Source of the DNA: Hyperoplus lanceolatus | Taxonomy: Eukaryota; Chordata; Actinopteri; Uranoscopiformes; Ammodytidae | Assembly: GCA_026929865.2 (NCBI GenBank) | Contig: CM049413.1 | Span: 11,973,001 to 12,037,000 of the forward strand | Length of the DNA: 64,000 bases | Reading direction: 5' to 3' | Shown here: piece by piece, positions 54,573 through 64,000 of the stretch | Layout: the number at the start of each line of letters is the position of its first letter | Position numbering within the stretch: the stretch's first letter is position 1 | Notes under the pieces: model-generated | Databases searched by the model: none | Told to the model about the DNA's origin: nothing | Seen by the model: the letters and a program-made list of their open reading frames with translations, nothing else | Position numbers and translations under genes: made by a program

Positions 54573-55680
54573 AGCAACAACATGTAGCATTTCAGTTTGG
54601 AGCACTTAGGTGCCAATTAAATGGTCTGAGTTCAACTGCACTGTCCTCAAACACACATGGGGCTGTACGCTTCCCCATAGACAATGTACACTTGTTGACA
54701 AGCGAAGCCGGTGCCTCGGCAGTCATAGTTTCTGATTGGTCAAAGATAGGGTTGCAAAATTCCGGGAATTTTCAAAGTTGGAAACTTTCCATGGGAATTA
54801 ACAGGAATATATGGGAATTAACGTTAATTTTGGGAATTAACAAGAATTTACTCAATGTAAAGCAACCCAAGTGCACTAAGTCATTCTAACTATGTTATTT
54901 CTGTCCTGGCAAGCGTTCTAGACTGTAAAAAGCAGTTTTTTCAACTAAGTATTAAAATATTTTTGAACATTTTCCGAAAAGTTTCCGGAAATTTACAAAC
55001 TTTCCACCCCTTTGCAATCCTAGTCAAAGATATTACCAGATTTTGCCCAAATATGACTCCAGTTTCTACAGCCCATTGTTTGCATGTGGAGTAACTTCTG
55101 TATAAATGTGTAACATTATTTAACTGTTGCCATGATGTCTACAGACTGTGGCTACATGGTTAATGTTGCACTGGAGAGGGTAATTCATAACATGCTGATT
55201 TTAGTAGAGATAGTTTTGACTACTATAGTTAGAGACTAACTAGAAATGGAAATTTGTCGGCGTAAAATGGATTGATTGATTGATCTGTATGTATGCCTGA
55301 GACATAACTTGTTTTAGATGAATTTCGGCACCCGTAACAGATGCTAACCAACTCAGCGAAAGACTTGTAGCCCACAGCCTGTCCAATAATCACTCTAGTC
55401 CAGCTTCTTGCTCGGTCACTTTCTGTTTTTTTCCTCCTGGCTTCATGCGTTACCATCCTCTTCCGTCTCTTAGCATCAGCGATCGTATGAAATAGTACCG
55501 GTCTGGTCTATTTAAAAGAAGGCTGTCGTGTGCACAAACACTGTCAGGGCCGTAACTGCAGCCCACTGCCAAATCTACAGTGCTAAAAACTGGCATTCTC
55601 CCTGTTTGAAGTTATTGTACTATTAGACCAACTTATAAACAGTTTTTATTTTTAAGGTAGAAAAGTTACATATTGTTGCT
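54573..55680. mobile_element. TTAA-flanked element next to the SLC39A4 3' end
   Basis: Ends AGCAACAACATGTAGCA and the inverted AGCAACAATATGTAACT, flanked by TTAA at 54569-54572 and 55681-55684. It is related by its ends to the element at 7121-8046. It contains a 276-base hAT. It lies 108 bases downstream of the SLC39A4 stop, and its AATAAA on the minus strand (55645-55650) may end that gene's transcript. Confidence 0.8.
54747..55022. mobile_element. Short hAT MITE, 276 bp
   Basis: TAGGGTTGCAAAATTCC...CCTTTGCAATCCTA with a perfect 8-base duplication GTCAAAGA (54739-54746 and 55023-55030). GGGAATTAAC is repeated inside. A common fish MITE nested in the TTAA element. Confidence 0.88.
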
Positions 55681-55787
55681 TTAAGTCTTTTAACTTTGTC
55701 CCGGGTGTCTCATTGTGGTCAGAGATTATGCCTGAAGCAAAATTAAGCCACTGAGCAGATCCTTGTGCGTCTTGATTGTTTGCATTT

Positions 55788-58700
55788 TTAAAAACTGATT
55801 CTCTCTTCGTAAAGGGACAACAGCAACAAGACACCCCAGCCAGTCAGGAGGCCGATATTCTGCAGCAGAAACATCAGCCACGGTCTCTTGTTGCTGATGT
55901 GGACCATGGTGGGGAGCTGGAAGGAGGGAAAGAGGAAAGATTAAATAATGTACACCTCATAGACCCTATTTTGATGCCGGCCACAGCATACAGTACTTGG
56001 TCTGGTAAACGCTCACCATATCAGCCAGCCCCACATACAGGAAGAGGCCTGCTGTAACAGCAGCGATCCACTGTTTGGTAGCGAGGTCTGTGGCTACAGA
56101 CAGAGCGATGTACAGGCCGACAAACGAGGTCATTGCACTGCCCACGTTTAAAAGCAACGCCTTGCGGATGGAGATGCCGCTGTGGAGCAAAATGGCAAAA
56201 TCCCCTGGAGGAAAACAAGAGCAATGGGAATGATGTAGAGAAATCTTTCACGATCAAACCATAGATAGTATATAAAAGGATCAAACCAGACTGTGACGTC
56301 TGCCTAGGGGTGTGTGTTCTATACCCAGCTCATGTGGTAGTTCATGGCAGAAAACAGCCACCGACGTGGCCAGGCCAGACTTCCACGACAGGGAGAAGGC
56401 TGCGCCGATCGCTAAGCCGTCGGCAAAGTTGTGGATCCCGTCACCGATCGTTATCATATAAGGCAGCAGGCGCTGCTCTGAAGAGGCAGACAAAGTGATA
56501 GTTAGTGGCGGATTGTTGACATTATTTTAATGATGGCATGTCTGTTTCTGGGTGGGAAATAACTTTCACTCACCTCTGGAGGGCTCTTTCAGCCCTGACA
56601 GTGATTTATTTTTCGCTTCATAGTCAACCTGAAATGTACATGTTACATAAAACACTGGATACATTCAAACATTCAGTAACAAGTCCTGTGATTAACATTA
56701 AATGTGTTTCCTTGTTATTGTGTTACTTTTACACTTTTCAGTATTAAAGTCTAAATCCTATTGATAATTTGTACTTTACTAAGGCGCAAAAATGTGTTTC
56801 TGTGCAGTAGAAATTACTCTGTGTGGTTGGATTGACAGTTTGTTTTCGCCTTCCAGTGTTCACATTAGGTATCGTTTCTCACCAGGTTTGCTTTTGATGC
56901 TGACTGTGACTGATCTTTCTTCTTCCTTTCCTGTTGATACATCTCTAAGACTCGCCCATGGTCACAGTGATGAGGCTCAGGTTCTTCCTAAAGAGAAAGA
57001 GAGAGCAAATAATATAACTTTAGCCTGAAGCTGAAAGGAAAGATCTTTGAGAAAAAGAAAGATTTCAGTGTGTTTAAGTGTCAAACTGAGTGATGTATTG
57101 GGCGGGTATACAGTAAGACATAAAAATCACCTAGATGCATTAGGAAAACATTTAATTTTTAGATTGAAAATAAAATCATTTGAGACATTTTTAAGATTTT
57201 GCAGACAAAACTAGCAATCTAAATTAAGGATTAAAATCCCAATAGGTTCCCATGATTTCAAAAGCAATAACTGTCCTGGTCAACATTCATGATATAATCA
57301 GTTTTATTTTTATTGTTACGGGATGTCTTTCTCTTACCGCGTGATGATGTTGATGATGGTGATGAGTATTATTTTTATATGCGACCAGAGAGAAGATTGT
57401 TTCCATCAGGTAAAAGTAGTAGATCCCTGCAATCAGTACCAACATCTTGTAAATGTAGTCTGGAGTTTCTTCCTGGTGACCGTCGCCATGCACATGCAAA
57501 CCTAAAAACTGGATACAAGGGGCACAAAAATAAATCAAAATTAATTGGATGCTGATTGAAAAATCAACTGTTGATTGTTTAGTGTCATAACAAAACGCCT
57601 GTCGGCCTAGTGATTATGAAGAATTACACCAAACCGGAAAAACAACAACTGTTCCCTACAATTTAAGCCATTACAATAACTACCTTGTGTCAAAAAATTG
57701 CTTTTCGTAGCTTCAGGAGTATAACAATCCCTCACCATGGGCAGCAGGTGCAGTAAAGCATCTCCAGTCAGTGAACCTACAGCCAGGCTGATGCAGAACT
57801 GGATACACAACTGGAACACGCTGGTGCAGGCGGTACACAGCAGAATCACGATGCCAAACATGGACGTCAGCGTTATCACCACATTGGCGAGGGTTGCATA
57901 GAGATATCCTACAAAACAACGAGAGATTAGAAAGGTCAGTTATTTAATTTTTTATTAAAGCTATGGTGTGTAACTTTTCATATAAATGAAGGTTGGTTAC
58001 ATCGGCAAACAAATTGACACAAAGTTGATCAAGCCTATCAGCTCCAAATTACTCTCTCTGTATTTCTCAGTATGGCAGCATTGACAAACTGGTGTCGCCA
58101 CTATAGCTTTAATACAAAATGGTCATTCCGCCACAATAAAGGTGATCAAAAACCTGATGATTTATCTGAATCTTATTTAATCTTTGAGTAACAGGTGGAG
58201 GCAACGTCTTCGTCAGTCCCTCAGATCCACACCTTTACCCTCACTTACTCTCAGTCATGGTTAACTCATCCGGAGTTGCTGTTTCTGTGACGTTGGCACA
58301 GGCTCCACTCAGGATCTGCTGGAGGAGTGCCGGGCTGAGCCGGGCCAAGTCGGAGCGACCGAGGCCGGGCGCTGAGCTGTTGTCCAGCAGGCCGTAGATC
58401 CGGACCAGCTCTTCAGCTGACAAACACAACTGGGGGAAAGTAAAAGTGAAAGCACGTTAGCAAAAAAAAATCTTAAAACTGATTATTAGAGTAACTGATT
58501 CGATTGCTGTTGTGTGCATGTGTTGCAATCGTTACCTGATCCCAGGTCATATTTCCTTCATGCCCCACACGGCTGCTCCTCTTCCCCTGTGTCAAACCAC
58601 TGCAGCCGTGATCAGCGTGTTCCTCGGCGTGATGATCGTGTCCTCCAACATGATCATGGTCCTTCTTAGGTCCCAGCTTCAGACTCCCCATGAGAGCCTC

Positions 58701-61700
58701 CACATCTTCAAAACACAAATATTGGGACTGGTTGTCTAGCAGCTTGAGTTGATAACATGGTTACTAGAAAGAAAGCAACTACAGTATAACACGAGGTGTG
58801 ATGATGAACAAAAAGTATATAACTGGACAGTGTAAACTGTTCAAGGCTTGCAGACTGAAATAAGCGTCAACACACATAACAATAATCAAATCACGGCATT
58901 AGTGAATTTTCCTGAAGGACATTTACCCCCGACGGTGGAATTGGCCGACCCAAGACGCTCCATGATGTAGTCCAGGAAGAAGCTCTCCTCGGGTAGGGAC
59001 TCGCTAATGAAGCAGTGACCGAGTAAGGCGTGATACAGGACGCGGCCCAGAACCGCACCCACTTCCTGTCTCTGGCCCGGCGATGATGCATTGACCTCCG
59101 TCATGATGTAACTGGCTGTGACACAGCTCTGGATAAATCAAGCCAATTGATTAGCTGAGGGGCAGAACAATAACTGACAACCCTTTTGATAAGCAAATCA
59201 TTGTTTGAGTCATTTTGCAAACAAGATGTTTTGTTTATGGTCTTTACGTGATTGTTAATTTAATATCTTCACGTTTTGAAACATTGGATATTCGAAACAA
59301 GCTGTTTGAGGACATTACCTTAGACTTATTATCATGGACATGTTTTCAATTCCCTTTGCAGATAAATCGTTTGTTGCGTTCAATATCAGGGGGGTTGTAT
59401 TAAACTGGCTGAGGAGCTATCTACAGAACAGGCAACAGTTTGTGAAGATGGGTGAATACGTGTCAGCTTGTTTGGACATTGCTTGTGGGGTCCCCCAGTG
59501 GTCAGTGTTAGGGGCCAATTCTTTTTATTCTCTACATAAATGATATATGTAAAACATCAAATATTTTACAATTTGTGTTATTTGCAGATGACACAAATAT
59601 TTTTTGGACGGGAGAGGACTTGCAGCAGCTTCTGGAGTCAATTACATCTGAAATGAGCAAATTAAAAAGGTGGTTTGACAATAATAAATTATCATTGAAT
59701 TTAAGCAAAACAAAAATCATGTTGTTTGGAAATTGTAATTTAAATAGTGATGTAAATGTTAAGATAGATGGTGTTAATATTGAAAGAGTGTATGTAAATA
59801 AATTTCTGGGTGTGACAATAGACCACAAGCTATGCTGGAAACCTCACATAAAACATGTTAAATCTAAACTGTCACGAAGCATCTCAGTCCTGGGTAAAGC
59901 AAAGCATATATTGGATCACAAATCATTGCATATTCTTTACTGCTCAATGATCTTACCTTATTTAAATTACTGTGTGGAGGTCTGGGGGACCACTTACAAA
60001 AGCTCACTGCGTCTGCAACCACTAGTCACACTTCAAAAACGAGCCATAAGAATAATCAATAAAGCTGGATATTATGATCACACCAACCTCCTCTTTTTAC
60101 ATTCCCGCATCATAAAGTTGAAGGACCTGGTTGAATATCAAGTTACACAAATCATGTTCAAAGCTAGAAACAAACTGCTACCAGCTAACATTCAAAAACT
60201 TTTTTTTGACAGAGAGGGGGGTTACAATTTGAGAGAACAGTTAAACTTTAAGACACTGGCTGCACGCATGACTTTAAAATGTCATTGCATCTCAATTGGT
60301 GGTGTGAAACTGTGGAATGGTATGAGCACGGAGCTAAAGCAATGTCCAAACATGATTCAGTTAAAAAAAAAATTCAAAGCAATGATTTTTAACAGGTACA
60401 GGGATGAGGGAGAGATTTAAGATAGAAAGTATATGTATGTGTGGATATGGATATGAGTTGTACAAATATGGAAATATGGACGTATGAATTGTGTTGATGC
60501 ATATGGTGGATGTATTTTTGTATGGATGTATGTAATGGATATTTCATTTCATTTTTCGTTTGATTTTTGTTTATCCTCGGGAGACCAATTGAGGGGTGGC
60601 CCTCATTTGCAATGGCGTCGAGTATATATGGATATATGGATTGTATAAATATAAAAAATAAAATAAAAAATAAAAAATTATTATAAAGTTATTGAGCTGT
60701 GGAAAAGGGGTAGGATCAAATACGTTTAAACTTCTTCCTACTCCTTTTCAGGCATATCAATTCAATATGTTATTTGTTTATTTTTTGTTTATATTTTGTT
60801 TATTTTTATTTGTGAAATCATTTGAACATATTTTTTTTATTGTATTTTCATGCTTTTAATTTTTCTTTTTTTGATATGTCTGAAATAAAATTGAATGAAT
60901 GAATGAATGAATGAATCAATCAATCAATCAATTACAACATAGCTTTCAAGAAATCACTGCACTTTCTGATCCGCACTCTTCCTCAGTGCTATTTTAACAC
61001 ACCAGGATCTTTTTTTTTAACTAACCGTGTTTGTGTGTGTTTTTGATTGAAAGGTTTGCAGGGTAAAATAATACAACTATACTATGTATAGCTATTCTGG
61101 TGCTAACTATAATTAGTTTTAATTTGAAGGTTATCTCTATTATTGACTAACATACAGTATATTCTCAGAGATAATAAAATATTTTAGCTGCAAAAATTAA
61201 ATACAGCACCAATAGCTACATTACATCTGGTGAACTCTTTTTTGTTTGATTTCTGTGGTCCTATCTTGTGTCTCACAGGACGTCCTGACCACACAGTTGA
61301 TGTGGACACGTTTCCTCACAATGAGGATATGTTGATGCGTCTGGGTCCAGGGCAAAGCCTACAATACGTCACCCAAGTAGGATAAGATATGTTGGGTGAT
61401 AAATGCTGCCATGCCCACAGTAAGCACATTACTTTGCCTTTGTATAACCAAACAATGTTTTCGTGTGACAAATTATCAAAAAGCTAAGACGAACAATTTT
61501 ACCAAAGGGAAATGTCCTCCTTTTATAGTCAAGGTCTGACAAGGTGAAACTTTCAGGAAACAGTCAACAAACATCTGAAAAAGGTTTTTGATACCCATGA
61601 AGTTTTGTTTGGTGACTTCCTAAACATCTCATGACCCCACGGATTCTTTATCCCAAAATAAAACCACAATATTTTTTCGGTCATCTTGTGTTTACCTCGC

Positions 61701-62025
61701 TCTCTGAGGGCTCATAGTGGTGGTGAAGCTCCTGAAGCAGCACCTCCAATCCATGAACGTCTACGTGCTCGTGTGCGTGCCAGTGTTCATGGTGATCATG
61801 AAGTGTGACTTTGTGTAGGAAGTGTTCTGCCTCCTCTCCCCATCGCCCCAGGCTTATCGCGGTGCAGACGGGGCCGGGGGACGCCAGGTAGAGGTTGCAT
61901 CCTGCAGCGAGGGCAGTGAACTGAGACACACTGACGGTTACATTCAGTACACCCTTTATGGTTTCATCCTCTTCGTGGATGGAGTGATTGCTGAGCAGCT
62001 GGTGAACGCCCTGTGATAGATCGCA
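55788..62025 (-). CDS. slc39a4: Zinc transporter ZIP4 (5' end not visible)
   Basis: Zinc importer of the plasma membrane, LIV-1 subfamily of ZIP. Minus-strand exons in order: 62025-61696, 59128-58927, 58705-58536, 58429-58249, 57908-57736, 57508-57338, 56987-56883, 56628-56574, 56477-56325, 56204-56017, 55916-55788, all in phase, about 618 residues. Human has 647. The first visible exon starts at a splice acceptor (CTTCGTAG|TGCGATC), so the signal peptide exon(s) lie upstream, perhaps outside the window. Seen: an extracellular domain with His-rich [15 protein letters not shown] and [14 protein letters not shown], the first membrane helix ([18 protein letters not shown]), a His-rich loop ([12 protein letters not shown]), transport motifs [10 protein letters not shown] and HELPHELG, and the C-terminus [18 protein letters not shown] lies antisense to the gene in the intron between the first two visible exons. 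Confidence 0.95.
59280..60935 (+). mobile_element. Non-LTR retrotransposon (jockey/CR1-like), 5'-truncated
   Basis: In an SLC39A4 intron and antisense to that gene. An open frame of 281 codons (59575-60420) starts at the reverse transcriptase motif FADDT and continues through [41 protein letters not shown] and [19 protein letters not shown]. Upstream, GVPQ-WSVLG has Trp in place of the usual Gly, and an extra base shifts the frame near 59510. The start is approximate. The tail is GTCTGAAATAAAATTGAATG followed by TGAA and CAAT repeats. Confidence 0.85.
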
Positions 62026-63608
62026 CTACGAAGACAGACAAGTAAAAAGATACAGATCAATGTAAGTAAAAGTTACTAATTAGGAGATTTTCAGGCTACA
62101 ACAGCCCTTGAGGCATGGTTGCCAGTGCTAAATTGATTTCCTGATTTATTAGAAATGGCCTCAACACACCATTTAAAAAAACATCATGGTCAATATCCTG
62201 AAAACTGTATACACTGTATTAAGAGATGTTTTCATGCACATAAGTAACCACCCACTTTATTGCCTTTTATGAGGACTACCATCTCCCGATAACAAGAAAG
62301 GAAGGAAAGTAGGCCCTGATATCAATGGAGGAAAACTCCATGAAATGCTGACTGTGCGCGACTCTGACAGGGGCAGCAAGAATAATTAAACTTTAAAGGT
62401 TAAAGAATATACACAAACCTAAAATATTAAGTTGTTCTGTTTTGACAAAGGTTTTTCTCAAAGGGTCAGTTCACCTCAGATTACAACAAATCATATTTCT
62501 CCTACGGAAACTGTAGTTGAATTTGGCCATATCGATATTTTAAGCTTTATTTGCCCAGGTTTTTCACATTTCTGTCCCTGAGATTTCTGCCTCAACCCTC
62601 AATAAAATAAACAATGAATTTGGCTCTTGGTGTATGCGTGTATAAAAGTGCAGCTGAGATCTCCTGAAACAGTGTACCAGTTGTTGCCCAGGTTTCACTT
62701 TGACCAGTTTTGATTGAATAAACTTTTAACTGCGGAAATCATTCATCATTCATGTCCGTTGTGTTGGATTGGAAAGACATGGGGAAGAAAAACAAAAACT
62801 ATATGCATGGCTTAACACCAGTAGAGGTAAGAAAATAGATATCTTTTTGTAATTTGGATGAACTCCCATAAACAAAGCTGTGACCTCACAAAATCAAACA
62901 GTTTGAACTAATTGACACCTGTCATGACATTATAGACACTTGACAGGGATGGTCAGATTAAGTTTATTATTTTATTGAGCCTCCTGCAGGTTTCAATAAC
63001 CTGTTTTTCAATTCCAATATATTAACTTCTAGAACCCTAAGCTGTACGACAGCTGATACTTATCAATCACGCACTGCGTTCTCACGCAGATTGCAGCTGA
63101 TGTGTGGGAGGTTCAGAGACTTCAGTCTCATTCACACTGATAAAGGGCTTTTCCAAGACGGTGGCCTTTGTAAACTTACTGAATGAACTCTTACAGTGAC
63201 TGTACTGCTTTTAACATCAAAAAGAATATATTTGACGAAGTAATCATGTTGGTCATTCATAAAGTAATATACCAAAAAACTGTGTTGCTAAAATAGCACT
63301 GGTTCTCCACCCCATTGAGGTGAATTATTTTGTAATTTCATAAAATTTACAATAATGAGAGCACAGTTTTCCTCTATTTGATGTCTTTTTAGGCTTTGAT
63401 AGTCCCTTTTACCTTGATACTGACTGGAAGCTTATTTTTAAAAACAAAATAGTTGAATTTGAACAGTGAAGGCAGAGCCATCATGCCAGACTTAACAGTC
63501 AAACTAATATAATAATAGAAAAGAAAACAATGTTAGGTTTCATTTTGAGTAACTGAAAGAAAAGTCTGAATTCAGGGTTAAGTCAACATGAATTATCCAA
63601 CAAACCTA
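62026..63608. other. Upstream SLC39A4 intron or flank, no exon recognised
   Basis: The first exon of SLC39A4 is expected upstream on the minus strand, but no signal-peptide frame with a good donor was found here. AT-rich, and no element ends recognised. Confidence 0.4.
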
Positions 63609-63609
63609 A

Positions 63610-63661
<52 letters not shown>
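63609..63661. repeat. (AAT)n microsatellite
   Basis: About 17 uninterrupted AAT units. The remaining bases to 64000 show nothing recognisable. Confidence 0.95.
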
Positions 63662-64000
63662 TAGAAAATCCTTCAAATTATGTCATACAACAGTATAATC
63701 ACAACAACAGTACAGTAGTTTTCTTGCCTTTGCAGCATAAGCTCCTATGACTTCATCTGTGTGAGATACTACTCTGATGACAATTCCTCTGTTTAATTCA
63801 ACAGGACACCACTACATTACAGTTGTTTCATAATTAGTGACCTAAGAATTATAAACTTTAATTGAGAAACAGTAATTAAGTGGTATAGGGAAATAATAAT
63901 AAAAAAAAAATCTAAGATATTTCCTGAAAAAAATAGCACTTTGTAAACTTGAAAGGGAATCAAATAATAAAAAAAATCTTATAGTAAATTATTGCATAAA

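Overview
The window looks like nuclear DNA of a teleost fish. Evidence: an egg-coat ZP gene with a trefoil module, vertebrate multi-exon genes with GT-AG introns, and dense families of hAT, Tc1-like, TTAA-flanked, LINE and LTR elements plus long microsatellites. All gene models were read by eye from open frames, splice sites and recalled family sequences. No search was run. Splice coordinates are good to about one or two bases.

Layout. Positions 1-11.5 kb hold no host gene that I recognise. This part is a stack of nested repeats and contains a broken partial copy of CNDP2. A complete ZP-domain gene (ZP1/ZP4-like) lies at 11.66-14.67 kb (+), CNDP2 (cytosolic dipeptidase) at 17.8-23.8 kb (+) and RECQL4 (RecQ helicase) at 26.05-42.84 kb (+, about 28 exons). 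From 43 to 55.7 kb is a repeat-rich intergenic stretch with a hAT element that carries a young but incomplete LTR element, and a TTAA element with a small hAT inside it. SLC39A4 (zinc importer ZIP4) lies at 55.79-62.03 kb (-); its first exon(s) are not visible. 62-64 kb holds no recognised gene.

The genes do not form a pathway. ZP builds the egg envelope, CNDP2 hydrolyses dipeptides in the cytosol, RECQL4 serves replication and repair, and ZIP4 imports zinc. RECQL4 and SLC39A4 both map to human 8q24.3, so their closeness is probably old synteny.

The most notable content is structural. A long inverted-repeat (foldback) transposon interrupts a Tc1-like element and was itself hit by two TTAA elements. 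An upstream fragment of CNDP2 was broken by three later insertions. Two separate hAT elements sit 7-8 bases inside RECQL4 introns, with target duplications that copy the splice donor. CNDP2 has a GC-AG intron. I found no CRISPR array, operon or clearly new gene system.
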